A DNA stretch of 38,562 bases from Pseudomonadota bacterium (GCA_021817875.1 JAKAFQ010000002.1:1-38562), one strand, 5' to 3'. Positions 1 to 8,316 are shown, counted from the stretch's first letter. Notes: generated by a model not told the origin, from the sequence alone. A program made the numbers and translations.

Positions 1-1328
1 ATCTGGGCAAACAGCACTCTGCGCAGCTGTCCGTAGGACAGCTCCCGGAGCGTGCGTGTCGCGAGCGTCTGCAGGCCGAACACCGCCAGTGCGCGGCGCG
101 CCGCCGTGCGGTCGGCCGCGGTCGGCGGCTCGTTCAGGCCGACGCTCGCATACCGGCCAGACTGCACGAGCTCGCTGACCGACAGGTCCTGCGGCAGGTC
201 GGTCTGCAGATGCGGGGCGACCAGCCCGACGCGCCGCTTGAACTGCTGCAAGGGTACGCCGGGACGGATACCGGCGCGCTCGATGCGTCCTCCAGCCGCG
301 ACGCCGTGATCCCCATAGAGCGTCCTCACCAGCGTGGTTTTGCCGGCGCCATTGTGCCCGTGCACCACCCAGCACTCCCCTGAGCGGACCGTCAACGATA
401 TATCGTGCAGAGCCGCGTGCCCGTCGAGATGAATGCTGGCATTGCTCAGGCGCACCAGCACCACGCCGGGAAGCCGCGCTCGGCGGGTACGCTGCCTGCC
501 CCCGGCGGTCCGCGCCGGGGCGCCACCCTTGGCGGCCGTGCGCGATCGCCCCGTGTGAGCACCCCTCGCCCCCAGCCACCGCTCGAGGGGGACACCGCGC
601 AGGGCACCGCGATACCTCACGCGGCCGTGCTCGAGCACCAGGGCGTGGGTGGCCGAGGACGGCACATCCTCGGCCCGGTGGGTGGACAGCACCCAGGGCA
701 GGCGTGAGCGAGCGGTGCTTTCCAACCATCGCAGCGCGCGTTCCCGATTGGCATCGTCGAGGCCATTCAACAGCTCATCGAGCAGCAGCAGCTTCGGGCG
801 GGAGATCAGGGTCCGCGCCAGCAGGGTCAGACGCCGCTCGCCGTAGGACAAGGTGAGGAAGCGCCGCGATCCGAGCGGCTCGATCCGCAGCCGGCGCAGC
901 ATCGCCGCGACGCGCTGCCGATCGGCCGCCTTCGGCATCTCGAGCGGGATGTCGGTGCGGAACAGACCGGTGCCGACCACCTCCTCGGCGGTGTGGTTCC
1001 AGCCGTAGCGCTCATACTTGTCCTGGCGCTCCGGCCCCAGATAGCCGATTTCATCCTGCACTTCCCGCGGAGTCCGCCACACTTCACCCTTCCAACGGTA
1101 CTGTCGCGCGTCACGGCCCGGCGTCGGCCAGACGGCGCCCGCAACCAGCTTCAGCAACTGAGTCTTGCCAGCCCCGTTCGCACCGGCGAGCACCCATCGC
1201 TCGCCGGGCCGGATCATCCAGCTCACCCCGTCGAGCACGAGCCGCCCACCTCGGCTGAGCGACACATCGCGCAGGCTCACGTCGAGGAAGCGTCTGTCTG
1301 CCGGGGAGGAGTTGCCCGATTTCGCCAT
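1..1328 (-). CDS. ModF/PhrA-like ABC protein with two ATPase domains (3' end cut by window edge)
   Basis: The frame stays open from ATG 1328 to the left edge, giving at least 442 codons with no stop. Two ABC ATPase domains are in tandem and no membrane segment is seen. The first has Walker A GANGAGKT (about residues 49-56), signature LSYGERR and Walker B ending LLLLDEL, where most ABC proteins have DEP. The second has Walker A GHNGAGKTT and signature LSYGQLRR close to the edge. This architecture, with LS(Y/S)G signatures, is that of E. coli ModF (PhrA), a cytoplasmic ATPase linked by name to molybdate transport but with no proven role. The Moco gene cluster about 4 kb away makes a molybdenum connection attractive, but that is inference. 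Other soluble double-ABC proteins remain possible. No clear Shine-Dalgarno sequence precedes the ATG. The missing C-terminus should hold only the second Walker B and H-loop. Confidence 0.8.
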   Translation of the reverse strand, partial: MAKSGNSSPADRRFLDVSLRDVSLSRGGRLVLDGVSWMIRPGERWVLAGANGAGKTQLLKLVAGAVWPTPGRDARQYRWKGEVWRTPREVQDEIGYLGPERQDKYERYGWNHTAEEVVGTGLFRTDIPLEMPKAADRQRVAAMLRRLRIEPLGSRRFLTLSYGERRLTLLARTLISRPKLLLLDELLNGLDDANRERALRWLESTARSRLPWVLSTHRAEDVPSSATHALVLEHGRVRYRGALRGVPLERWLGARGAHTGRSRTAAKGGAPARTAGGRQRTRRARLPGVVLVRLSNASIHLDGHAALHDISLTVRSGECWVVHGHNGAGKTTLVRTLYGDHGVAAGGRIERAGIRPGVPLQQFKRRVGLVAPHLQTDLPQDLSVSELVQSGRYASVGLNEPPTAADRTAARRALAVFGLQTLATRTLRELSYGQLRRVLFAQ

Positions 1329-1354
1329 GGTTTGCCGTTATGGCCGCGCAAAAC

Positions 1355-1363
1355 TGCTATTGT
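1355..1363 (+). promoter_or_regulatory. Possible extended -10 promoter for the phosphotransacylase gene
   Basis: TGCTATTGT fits an extended -10 (TGn plus TATTGT) on the plus strand in the divergent intergenic region. No convincing -35 is seen, and the implied leader to the GTG at 1531 would be about 160 nt. This is a weak call. Confidence 0.25.
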
Positions 1364-1530
1364 GCACGATCCGGACCCGACGGATCCGCCTGCCGGGCCC
1401 GCCCGCCCAGGGTCGGCCCGGCCAAGCTGAGCCCCCGTCGTGCGGGTCGCCCCAGGGATAGTACGGATTGCCGGTGGCAGTACGGATACGCACGCTGCGA
1501 CCATCATGCCCAAGGGACATCCTCCCCGTG

Positions 1531-2523
1531 GAAGCGCCCCGCGAGCCCGGCAGGACTGAGCCCCCCGAGGGCGGCGCCGACTCGTCCACGGCGCCTCGCC
1601 GCCTGCAGCAGTTGATCGACTCGGCACGCCGGTGCGCCCCGTTGCGTATGGCGGTGATCTGCCCGACCGACGCGGTCTCGCTGTTGGGTGCCGTCGAAGC
1701 GGCCCGCGAGGGGTTGATCGTTCCTGTCCTGGTGGGCCCCGAGACGAAAATCCGCGAGGCCGCCCGGGCGGCCGGGGTCGATCTGTCTGCCTACCCTCTG
1801 GTCGCCGCCGGGCAGGGCGCCCCAAGCGTCGTTCAGGCCATCTCCATGGTCCGTTCCGGCAAAGTCGACGCCTTGATGAAGGGTGCGCTGCACACCGAAG
1901 AGCTGATGCACCCGGTCGTGGACCCGGAACACGGCCTGCGCACCGCCCGCCACATCAGCCATGTGTTCGTGATCGAGACCGCCCGGTACCCACGGCTGCT
2001 GTTCATCACCGACGCGGCCGTCAATATCTATCCTTCGCTCGAAGACAAGCGCGACATCGTTCAGAACGCGATCGATCTTGCCCGGGCACTCGGTGTGCAG
2101 ACGCCGCGCGTAGCGATCCTCTCGGCGGTGGAACTGGTGACTTCCCGGATCAAATCGACGATCGAGGCGGCCGCTCTGTGCAAAATGGCGGACCGGGGCC
2201 AGATCACCGGCGGCGTGGTCGATGGGCCGTTCGGGTTCGACAATGCGGTCTCGAGCGAGGCCGCCGCGACCAAGAACATCGTATCAACCGTCGCCGGCCG
2301 CGCCGATATCCTGGTCGTTCCCGACATCGAGGCCGGCAACATGCTCGCCAAGCAGCTGGAATATCTCGCCGATGCGCGGCTGGCCGGCGTGGTGCTCGGT
2401 GCGCGCGTGCCGATCGTTCTGACCAGTCGGGCGGACGATGCGCACGCGCGCCTCGCATCCTGCGCGATTTCGGTGCTCATGGTTCACCGCCCGCTGCCGC
2501 AAGCCTTGCCCGATAGCCCATAG
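1531..2523 (+). CDS. Phosphate acetyl/butyryltransferase family protein
   Basis: A 330-residue protein of the PTA/PTB family, which moves an acyl group between CoA and inorganic phosphate in the cytoplasm. Family signatures include PVLVGPETKI near residue 70, the segment around VDALMKGALHTEELMHPV, the ITDAAVNIYPSLEDK block and GPFGFDNAVSSEAAATKNI in the C-terminal half. Proteobacterial relatives are often fused to an N-terminal MaoC-like hydratase domain. Here only the transferase domain is present. The frame is open back to TTG 1468, but the family homology begins near RRLQQLIDSA. GTG 1531, with AGGGACA about 10 nt upstream, is the better start. No acetate or butyrate kinase is adjacent, so acyl-phosphate use cannot be inferred from context. 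Acetyl versus butyryl specificity is not decidable here. Confidence 0.85.
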   Translation, partial: EAPREPGRTEPPEGGADSSTAPRRLQQLIDSARRCAPLRMAVICPTDAVSLLGAVEAAREGLIVPVLVGPETKIREAARAAGVDLSAYPLVAAGQGAPSVVQAISMVRSGKVDALMKGALHTEELMHPVVDPEHGLRTARHISHVFVIETARYPRLLFITDAAVNIYPSLEDKRDIVQNAIDLARALGVQTPRVAILSAVELVTSRIKSTIEAAALCKMADRGQITGGVVDGPFGFDNAVSSEAAATKNIVSTVAGRADILVVPDIEAGNMLAKQLEYLADARLAGVVLGARVPIVLTSRADDAHARLASCAISVLMVHRPLPQALPDSP

Positions 2524-2574
2524 GCCGCAGGCGCAGAATCGCCACCCCGGCCGCACAGCCCGCCGGCCCGCAGG

Positions 2575-2583
2575 TGCTACACT
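2575..2583 (+). promoter_or_regulatory. Possible extended -10 promoter for the DUF2845 gene
   Basis: TGCTACACT is a TGn-extended -10 look-alike located about 135 nt before the DUF2845 start. The same TGCTACACT string occurs directly before glgB. There is no good -35, so this is tentative. Confidence 0.3.
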
Positions 2584-2717
2584 CTGGCGTCTTGTCCGCA
2601 CCGCCGGGCCTGAGGCGCGCAGCCGTGAAGGTGCGATGGCCTGCCCACGCAGCGCCCGGGATCATCCCAGGCCGGACGATGCGGATGCGCGCGTGCGGCT
2701 CACGAGCGGGGAATGCC

Positions 2718-3074
2718 ATGGCACGATACCCGAGATCGAAAGCATTTGTTCCCGCCGCTCTCTGTCTCATGGTGGCGCATCCTGCGTGGTGCGACACCAT
2801 GCGTTGTGGCAACAGGCTCATCATGCGCGGCGAGTCCATGGCGGCGGTGAGCGCTTATTGCGGCCGCCCGGCGCTGGTACAGCGCGGCTTCAAGGTGAGT
2901 GCCACCACCGTACGGGTGGGCGGTCGCCAGGCCAGCCAGTCGCACTCGGTGGGTGCCGAGATCCCCGTCGACACCTGGACCTACAACCGGGGACCGGGCA
3001 AGCTCATGATGAGCGTCCGCTTCGTCGACGGGAAGGTTGCCGCGATCAGGACACTCCACGAGTACGGCTACTGA
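2718..3074 (+). CDS. DUF2845 domain secreted protein
   Basis: A 118-residue protein with an N-terminal signal peptide (basic MARYPRSK, then a hydrophobic stretch ending near HPAWC) followed by a small exported domain. The segment MRCGNRLIMRGES and the later Cys-Gly-Arg-Pro (AYCGRPALV) match the DUF2845 pattern, a family of small periplasmic proteins of unknown function common in gammaproteobacteria. The C-terminal half is beta-rich and ends in EYGY. The start is ATG 2718 with a purine-rich GCGGGGAA upstream. In-frame upstream codons (from TTG 2574) are not supported because they would bury the signal peptide. It appears monocistronic, followed by a 9-bp hairpin and a tRNA on the other strand. 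Confidence 0.75.
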   Translation: MARYPRSKAFVPAALCLMVAHPAWCDTMRCGNRLIMRGESMAAVSAYCGRPALVQRGFKVSATTVRVGGRQASQSHSVGAEIPVDTWTYNRGPGKLMMSVRFVDGKVAAIRTLHEYGY

Positions 3075-3120
3075 ATCTACGTCACTTCTCGCCCCTGCGG
3101 CGCCGGCGCTGCGCGCCATT

Positions 3121-3143
3121 CAAAATCGCTCCAGGCGATTTTG
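3121..3143. terminator. Perfect 9-bp hairpin between DUF2845 gene and tRNA-Arg
   Basis: CAAAATCGC at 3121-3129 pairs exactly with GCGATTTTG at 3135-3143 around a 5-nt loop. It sits between two convergent transcription units (DUF2845 gene on plus, tRNA on minus), so a bidirectional terminator is the simplest reading. There is no clear U-tract on either side, so efficiency is uncertain. Confidence 0.5.
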
Positions 3144-3188
3144 TCGAACCCCCGACGACCACTGGCTCGGCAGTCCCATCCTTTGAGT

Positions 3189-3265
3189 TGGCGCGCCCGG
3201 AGGGATTCGAACCCCCGACCACCTGGTTCGAAGCCAGGTACTCTATCCAACTGAGCTACGGGCGC
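3189..3265 (-). tRNA. tRNA-Arg (anticodon TCG)
   Basis: Read on the minus strand, a complete cloverleaf is present. The 7-bp acceptor stem is GCGCCCG/CGGGCGC, the D-arm contains AGCTCAGTTGGATAGAGT, and the anticodon stem CCTGG/CCAGG flanks the loop CTTCGAA with anticodon TCG. The T-arm is GGGGGTTCGAATCCC, the discriminator base is G, and the CCA end is encoded (3191-3189). The TCG anticodon decodes CGA and other CGN arginine codons. It lies 17 nt downstream of the amino acid permease gene on the same strand and may be transcribed from it or from its own promoter. A 13-nt piece of its T-arm is repeated just downstream (see findings). Confidence 0.97.
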
Positions 3266-3282
3266 ATCGTGCCGGTATCTTA

Positions 3283-4653
3283 TCAGGCCGCAGGCGCGGG
3301 TTCCTCCTGCCGCCTCGCGCGCACATAGCCCAGCGCCAGCACACCGAACCACGCGGGCGCGACGTACAGCGCCACCCGCGTACCCGGATCGAGCGACAGC
3401 ATCGCCGTCACGAACAGCAGGAAAGCCACCACGATCCAGTTCGTCACCGGCGCCCCCGGCATCCGGAAGGTCGATGCCGCCACACGGCCTTCGCGCACCG
3501 CACGCCGATATCCGAGGTGGGAAATCATGATGATGCCCCAGGTCCACAGGGTGCCGATCAGCGTCACGCTGGTCACCCAGGTAAATACCTCCTTGGGGAC
3601 CACGTAATTGAGAAACACTGCGATCAGCATGACGGCCGCCGAGGCATGGATGCCCGCCGCGGGAACCTGCCCCCGGCCGAGCGCGGCGAAGACCCGCGGC
3701 GCCTGGCCGCGCTGCGCCAGCGTGTACAGCATCCTGCCGGTGCTGAACAGGCCGCTGTTACAGGACGATGCCGCAGCCGTGATGACCACCACGTTGATGA
3801 GGCTGGCCGCGGCCGGGATGCCGAGCTTCTCGAACACGAAGACGAAGGGGCTGACATCCGGGCTGAGCTGATTCCACGGCACCAGTGCCATGATCACCGC
3901 GAGCGCACCGACATAGAAGAGCAGGATGCGGAAGATGATGCCGTTGGTCGCCCGTGGAAGCACGACGGAAGGATTCTCCGCCTCGCCGGCAGTCACACCG
4001 ACCAGTTCCACGCCCGCGTAGGCGAACATCACGATCTGCAGGGTCAACAGCACTCCGAGAGCGCCGAATGGCATGAAGCCGCCGTGCGACCAGAGGTTGC
4101 TGAAACGGGCGCCGCCGCCGAGCGCTCCGAAGTGAAACGAGATCACCGCCACACCCGCGACGATCAGTGCAACGATGGTCACGATCTTGACCAGCGCGAA
4201 CCAGAATTCGAGTTCCCCGAACGCCCGCACCGCCAGCAGGTTGGAGCCATACAGCGCCGCCAGCACGATCAGCGGCGGCAGCCACTGCGGCACCGATGGT
4301 GCCCAGAACCGCACGTACAGGCCGATCGCGGTGAGCTCCGCCATCGCCATCACCACCCACATGAACCAGTACGACCAGCCGGTGACGAAGCCGGCGAACG
4401 GGCCGCAGAACTCCTCGGCGTAGGATGCGAAGGCGCCGGCGACCGGCCGGTAGGCGAGCAGCTCCCCGAGTGCCCGCATGATGAAGAAGATGGCGATGCC
4501 GCCGACCGCGTAGCTCAGCAGCAGCGCCGGTCCTCCATGGCGGATGGCCCTGGCCGAGCCGAGAAACAGCCCGACCCCGATGGTGCCGCCGAGCGCGATC
4601 AACTGAATATGGCGGTTGCGCAGATTGCGCGACAGATGCGGCTCGGGCGGCAT
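3283..4653 (-). CDS. Amino acid permease (APC superfamily, AAT type)
   Basis: A 456-residue integral membrane transporter with about 12 hydrophobic helices. The N-terminal motif RHIQLIALGGTIGVGLFLGS is diagnostic of the AAT family (AroP, CycA, GabP, ProY types), proton-coupled importers of amino acids at the inner membrane. Further conserved blocks are PVAGAFASYAEEF, a signature GVELVGVTAGEAENP and SSCNSGLFSTGRMLYTLA. Substrate cannot be assigned from the sequence. The start is ATG 4653, preceded by a good AGAGGT ribosome-binding site. The frame stays open upstream to 5088, but that part is arginine/proline-rich without homology. It is followed at once by tRNA-Arg on the same strand. The length is normal for the family and all expected segments are present. 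Confidence 0.92.
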   Translation of the reverse strand: MPPEPHLSRNLRNRHIQLIALGGTIGVGLFLGSARAIRHGGPALLLSYAVGGIAIFFIMRALGELLAYRPVAGAFASYAEEFCGPFAGFVTGWSYWFMWVVMAMAELTAIGLYVRFWAPSVPQWLPPLIVLAALYGSNLLAVRAFGELEFWFALVKIVTIVALIVAGVAVISFHFGALGGGARFSNLWSHGGFMPFGALGVLLTLQIVMFAYAGVELVGVTAGEAENPSVVLPRATNGIIFRILLFYVGALAVIMALVPWNQLSPDVSPFVFVFEKLGIPAAASLINVVVITAAASSCNSGLFSTGRMLYTLAQRGQAPRVFAALGRGQVPAAGIHASAAVMLIAVFLNYVVPKEVFTWVTSVTLIGTLWTWGIIMISHLGYRRAVREGRVAASTFRMPGAPVTNWIVVAFLLFVTAMLSLDPGTRVALYVAPAWFGVLALGYVRARRQEEPAPAA

Positions 4654-5035
4654 GGCTACCTCTGGTCGGACTCCCTGCGGGATCCCCTGGCGCATGCGCA
4701 GGCAGGACGGGCCGCCTGACGGTCGGGGCCGCCTCCTGATGCGTAGCCCCACCCCGTTCGCAGGCCAGGCGGAGCGCCTCGCGCCTCTACGCCCGCTGCT
4801 CCCCCTCATCGCACGCGCCCCGCGGCGCCCGCGTCCCATCTTAGCCTGGAAACGGGCCCAGGAGCGGGGTAATGGGGGCCGACGCATGTCCTGCCTCGCC
4901 CTCCCGCCGGTCCCACGGCCGGCGACCCGCCCGCACCCGGCCTCGGCGGTCCGGGCCGAAAAGCCAGCCGCAGCCAGTGGCCGGAACTGCTGCTCACCCA
5001 GTAAGATAGCCGCTTCGCCCGCAAGAGGAATTTTC
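4654..5035. other. Divergent intergenic region, no gene recognised
   Basis: This 382-nt stretch separates the permease (minus) from the small secreted protein gene (plus). It must hold both promoters. No convincing -35/-10 pair is seen. A TAAGAT at 5002-5007 is a weak -10 candidate for the plus-strand gene. Open frames crossing it look like GC-driven noise. Confidence 0.4.
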
Positions 5036-5410
5036 ATGAAATCGCTTCTCGCCGCTGCCGGCCTGGCGGCTCTCGTCCTGTCGCCCACCTATGCCGCCTG
5101 CCTCTATCCGCAGGCCCCGAGCCATATCCCCGACGGCAGCGTCGCCACCATGGCGCAGATGCTCAGCGCCCAGAAGGCCGTGCAGACCTATAACGCTCAG
5201 ATGAACCACTATCTCGCCTGCATCAAGCGGCAACAGGACGCTGCCATCGCCAAGGCAGCCACGAAACTGACCAAGAAGCAGATCGCCGAGATGGAAAACA
5301 TCGAGATCAAGAAGAACAACGCCGCCGTCGATCAATTGCAGACAGTCGCGAACCAGTTCAACGCCCAGGTCAAGATCTACGAGGCCAAACACTCCAAGCA
5401 CTCCAACTGA
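5036..5410 (+). CDS. Small secreted coiled-coil protein of unknown function
   Basis: A 124-residue protein with a clear signal peptide: MKSLLAAAGLAALVLSP, with cleavage likely after TYA. The mature part is small, Lys/Gln/Asn/Ala-rich and mostly alpha-helical, with heptad-like stretches (AQKAVQTYNAQMNHYLAC, then KKQIAEMENIEIKKNN) suggesting a coiled coil. It contains two Cys residues, one at the mature N-terminus. The start is ATG 5036 with AAGAGGAA 5 nt upstream, a strong site. I do not recognise a named family, although similar short periplasmic proteins of proteobacteria exist. It ends only 8 nt before moeA, so it is probably the first gene of the Moco transcription unit. A functional link to Moco synthesis is not otherwise supported. 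Confidence 0.8.
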   Translation: MKSLLAAAGLAALVLSPTYAACLYPQAPSHIPDGSVATMAQMLSAQKAVQTYNAQMNHYLACIKRQQDAAIAKAATKLTKKQIAEMENIEIKKNNAAVDQLQTVANQFNAQVKIYEAKHSKHSN

Positions 5411-5418
5411 GCCGTCCG

Positions 5419-6618
5419 TTGCTCACTCCGGCCGAAGCCGACCGACTGATCGAGCAGCACCTCACCTGCCTGCCGGTCGAGTCGCTGCCGCTGGCGCAAT
5501 GCGCCGGCGCAGTGCTGCGGGAAGAGATTCTCGCCGAGCGCGATCAGCCACCCTTCGACCGCGTCACCATGGACGGCATTGCGCTCGACGGCGCGGAGGT
5601 AGCCCGCGGTACGCGGCGATTCCGCATCCAGGCGACTCAGATGGCCGGCGATGCGCCGCTCAGGCTGGATACAGCCGACGGGTGCATCGAGGTCATGACC
5701 GGCACGCCCCTGCCCGGGGGCTGTGACAGCGTCGTTCCGGTCGAACTGATCACGGTGCAGGGCCGCGAAGCGTGTCTCAAGGAAGACGTGGTGGTACGGC
5801 CCTGGCAGAACGTCCACCGGCAAGGCAGCGATGCCCCACGGGGCAGACTGATGCTCACGGCCGGCACCCGCCTCGGGCCGCCGGAGATCGCCATCGCCGC
5901 CGCGGCCGGCATGGCCCGGATCCGCGTCAGCAGTCAGCCGATGCTGGCGGTCATTTCGACGGGCAATGAACTCATCGAGCCGGGTGAGCCGATCGAGCCT
6001 CACCAGGTGCGCCGCTCGAACGCGTATGCGATCGCCGCATCGCTGCGGCTGCATGGCTTCCAGCGGGTGGCCGACGACCATATCGTCGACGACGAAGCGG
6101 AACTGACGCGCCGCCTGAAATTCCACCTCGAGACGCACGATGTCCTGGTGCTGAGCGGTGGGGTCTCGATGGGCAAGCTCGACCTGGTGCCCACAGTGCT
6201 GGCGGCGCTCGGGGTACGTTGCGTGTTTCACAAGGTGGCTCAGCGTCCCGGCAAACCCCTGTGGTTCGGGGTTGCCGCAACGGGTGCCGTTGTCCTGGCG
6301 CTGCCGGGCAACCCAGTGTCCACGGCCGTCTGCGTCTCACGATACGTTCTGCCTGCCCTCGCCGCCAGCCAGGGCCAGAGCGCGCGCGCCCCGGAGCGGA
6401 TTGCTCTGGCCGAGCCGTTCACGGTCGATGTGCCCCTCAGTGTCTTTCTTCCCGTCCGTCTTGAAACAGACGAAGGTGGACATTGTTGGGCCAGGCCCAG
6501 GCCCACAAACGGCTCGGGCGACTTCACGGCGCTCGCGGGCACGGACGGCTTCCTCGAGCTGCCTCCGGGACCCCGCACCTGTCCTCGGGGATTCGTGGCC
6601 TGCCTGTACCGCTGGTGA
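5419..6618 (+). CDS. moeA: Molybdopterin molybdenumtransferase MoeA
   Basis: A 399-residue cytoplasmic enzyme that inserts molybdate into adenylylated molybdopterin, the metal-insertion step of molybdenum cofactor synthesis. Conserved features in order are PFDRVTMDGIAL near residue 50, MTGTPLPGGCDSVVPVE near 95-110, GTRLGPPEIAIAAAAG, VISTGNELIEPGEP near 180, the MoCF-biosynthesis loop VLSGGVSMGKLD near 245, and ALPGNPVSTAVC near 295. The C-terminal domain IV is present and the length is standard. The start is TTG 5419. No ATG or GTG is available nearby in frame, and the protein begins LLTPAEADRLIEQHL, as expected for MoeA. It follows the small secreted gene by 8 nt and precedes moaA by 112 nt. 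Confidence 0.95.
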   Translation: MLTPAEADRLIEQHLTCLPVESLPLAQCAGAVLREEILAERDQPPFDRVTMDGIALDGAEVARGTRRFRIQATQMAGDAPLRLDTADGCIEVMTGTPLPGGCDSVVPVELITVQGREACLKEDVVVRPWQNVHRQGSDAPRGRLMLTAGTRLGPPEIAIAAAAGMARIRVSSQPMLAVISTGNELIEPGEPIEPHQVRRSNAYAIAASLRLHGFQRVADDHIVDDEAELTRRLKFHLETHDVLVLSGGVSMGKLDLVPTVLAALGVRCVFHKVAQRPGKPLWFGVAATGAVVLALPGNPVSTAVCVSRYVLPALAASQGQSARAPERIALAEPFTVDVPLSVFLPVRLETDEGGHCWARPRPTNGSGDFTALAGTDGFLELPPGPRTCPRGFVACLYRW

Positions 6619-6730
6619 GCGGTATCGCATCCGGGGATGGCACACCGGGCCGATCGTCACGCGATCCCGGAACAGCCGATGATTCCCGGCAGATGATGGC
6701 AATCCGCATCCACAGGTGGTAAAGCGTCAC

Positions 6731-7780
6731 ATGGCCCCAAGCAGCAGCATCGTTCCCCTGGGCGCCGCCGGGCATCGAGATCTGCGCGGCCGTGTACTGC
6801 GGGACCTGCGGATCTCGGTCATGGACCGCTGCAATTTCCGCTGTCCTTACTGCATGCCGCGGGAAACCTTCCACGACAAATACCGCTTCCTCGGCTCGCG
6901 CGAACGGTTGTCGTTCGAGGAGATCGCGCGCCTTGCCCGGCTGTTCTCCCGCCTCGGCGTGCGCAAGCTCCGCCTGACCGGCGGTGAGCCATTGCTGCGG
7001 CCCAATCTCACCGATCTCATCGGCGACCTGTGGGCGATCGAGGGGATCGAGGATATCGCCCTCACCACCAATGGCGCACTGCTCGCCAAGTATGCCTTCG
7101 AGCTGCGCGCCGCGGGACTGCAGCGCATCACGGTGAGCCTCGACAGCCTCGATCCGGAGGTCTTCAGGCGTCTGAGCGGCGGATTTGGCGCGCTGGAGGA
7201 CGTGCTGGCGGGCATCGAGCACGCGCGCCGCGCCGGCCTCGGCCCGATCAAGGTCAACGCGGTGATCCAGCGTGGCGTGAACGACGGCACGGCGCTCGAC
7301 ATGGTGGAGAGATTTCGCGGCACGGGCGTGATCGTGCGCTTCATCGAGTACATGGACGTCGGCAACCGCAACCACTGGCGGGCGGATGTCGTCGTGCCTT
7401 CCAAAGAACTGGTCGAGAGGATCCATGCACGCTGGCCGCTGCAGCCCCTGGAGCGCGCCTACCATGGCGAGGTGGCCGAGCGCTACGCCTTCACCGATGG
7501 ACAGGGCGAAGTCGGGTTCATCTCGTCGGTCACCCAGCCGTTCTGTGGCGGCTGCAGCCGGGCACGGCTTTCCTCGGACGGCGTGCTGCATACCTGTCTG
7601 TTCTCGACGCACGGCACTGCGCTTCGCGACCTGCTGCGCAGCGGCGCCAGCGACGATGATCTGCTGCAGGTGGTGCGCGGCGTATGGCGGGGGCGCTCAG
7701 ACCACTACAGCGAACAGCGCCAGGCCCAACCGGCGAACAGCGACGAGCGCAAGATCGAAATGTTCTACATCGGCGGTTAG
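6731..7780 (+). CDS. moaA: GTP 3',8-cyclase MoaA
   Basis: A 349-residue radical SAM enzyme that converts GTP to 3',8-cyclo-7,8-dihydro-GTP, the first step of Moco synthesis. The N-terminal [4Fe-4S] motif C34-x3-C38-x2-C41 is in MDRCNFRCPYC, followed by LRLTGGEPLLR, which binds S-adenosylmethionine, and TVSLDSLD. The C-terminal second cluster motif CGGCSRARLSSDGVLHTCLF (C-x2-C-x13-C) binds GTP. The protein ends in the required Gly-Gly (YIGG). ATG 6731 is chosen, with AGGTGG 11 nt upstream. GTG 6716 is an alternative adding five residues. moaC follows after 10 nt, so the two are very likely co-transcribed. Confidence 0.96.
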   Translation: MAPSSSIVPLGAAGHRDLRGRVLRDLRISVMDRCNFRCPYCMPRETFHDKYRFLGSRERLSFEEIARLARLFSRLGVRKLRLTGGEPLLRPNLTDLIGDLWAIEGIEDIALTTNGALLAKYAFELRAAGLQRITVSLDSLDPEVFRRLSGGFGALEDVLAGIEHARRAGLGPIKVNAVIQRGVNDGTALDMVERFRGTGVIVRFIEYMDVGNRNHWRADVVVPSKELVERIHARWPLQPLERAYHGEVAERYAFTDGQGEVGFISSVTQPFCGGCSRARLSSDGVLHTCLFSTHGTALRDLLRSGASDDDLLQVVRGVWRGRSDHYSEQRQAQPANSDERKIEMFYIGG

Positions 7781-7790
7781 GAGCCTGTGA

Positions 7791-8306
7791 ATGGCCTCAA
7801 AGGCGCGCAAGGATTTTTCACACCTGGACAGCGGCAACCGCCCGACGATGGTGGATGTCGGCACCAAGGACATCACCCACCGCGAAGCCCTCGCCGAAGC
7901 GCGGGTCCGGTTGCCGCGCGAGGTTGCTTCGGCGTTGCGTCGCAGCGGACATCGCACGAAAAAGGGACCGGTGTTCGATACGGCGATCATCGCGGGCGTC
8001 ATGGCGGCCAAGCGCACGCACGAGCTCATCCCGTTCTGCCATCCCCTGGGTCTCGATCACTGCTCGATCGAGATCGAGCAGCGGCCTGCCGGGGAGGTCG
8101 TGGTGCGCTGCCGCGTCGCGGTCCATCACCGCACCGGCGTCGAGATGGAGGCGCTGACGGGCGCCACGGTCGCCGCACTCACCCTCTACGACATGTGCAA
8201 GGCGCTCTCACACGACATCGAGATCACCGGCGTGCGCCTGCTGGCGAAATCCGGCGGCAAGCACACCTTTCGCCGGACTGCACCCGGAGGGCCTGCTCCG
8301 GGTTAA
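7791..8306 (+). CDS. moaC: Cyclic pyranopterin monophosphate synthase MoaC
   Basis: A 171-residue enzyme that turns the MoaA product into cyclic pyranopterin monophosphate. Family motifs include LTHLD-like [16 protein letters not shown] at the N-terminus, [19 protein letters not shown] (active-site His-Pro region), [31 protein letters not shown], the most conserved block, and the lysine-rich end [11 protein letters not shown]. The start ATG 7791 has TAGGAG 7 nt upstream, formed partly by the moaA stop codon, which suggests tight coupling to moaA. The protein ends 10 nt before the MobA-MoaD fusion gene. The length is normal, with a slightly extended Pro/Gly-rich C-terminus. Confidence 0.96.
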   Translation: MASKARKDFSHLDSGNRPTMVDVGTKDITHREALAEARVRLPREVASALRRSGHRTKKGPVFDTAIIAGVMAAKRTHELIPFCHPLGLDHCSIEIEQRPAGEVVVRCRVAVHHRTGVEMEALTGATVAALTLYDMCKALSHDIEITGVRLLAKSGGKHTFRRTAPGGPAPG

Positions 8307-8309
8307 ACT
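8304..8309 (+). promoter_or_regulatory. -10-like box 7 nt before the mobA-moaD fusion start
   Basis: TAAACT overlaps the moaC stop codon and lies 7 nt before ATG 8317. If active, transcription would begin at or next to the start codon. No -35 is visible, so an operon-internal promoter is only a possibility. Confidence 0.25.
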
Positions 8310-8316
8310 CTGCGCC

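Noticed and set aside
4616..5035. N-terminal extension of the small secreted protein
   Set aside because: The frame is open, but the extension is Arg/Pro-rich, and the signal peptide and strong ribosome-binding site at 5036 define the true start.
6619..6730. Molybdenum cofactor riboswitch upstream of moaA
   Set aside because: The 112-nt gap before moaA is where such an element could sit, but I could not identify its conserved core with confidence. A covariance-model search would decide.
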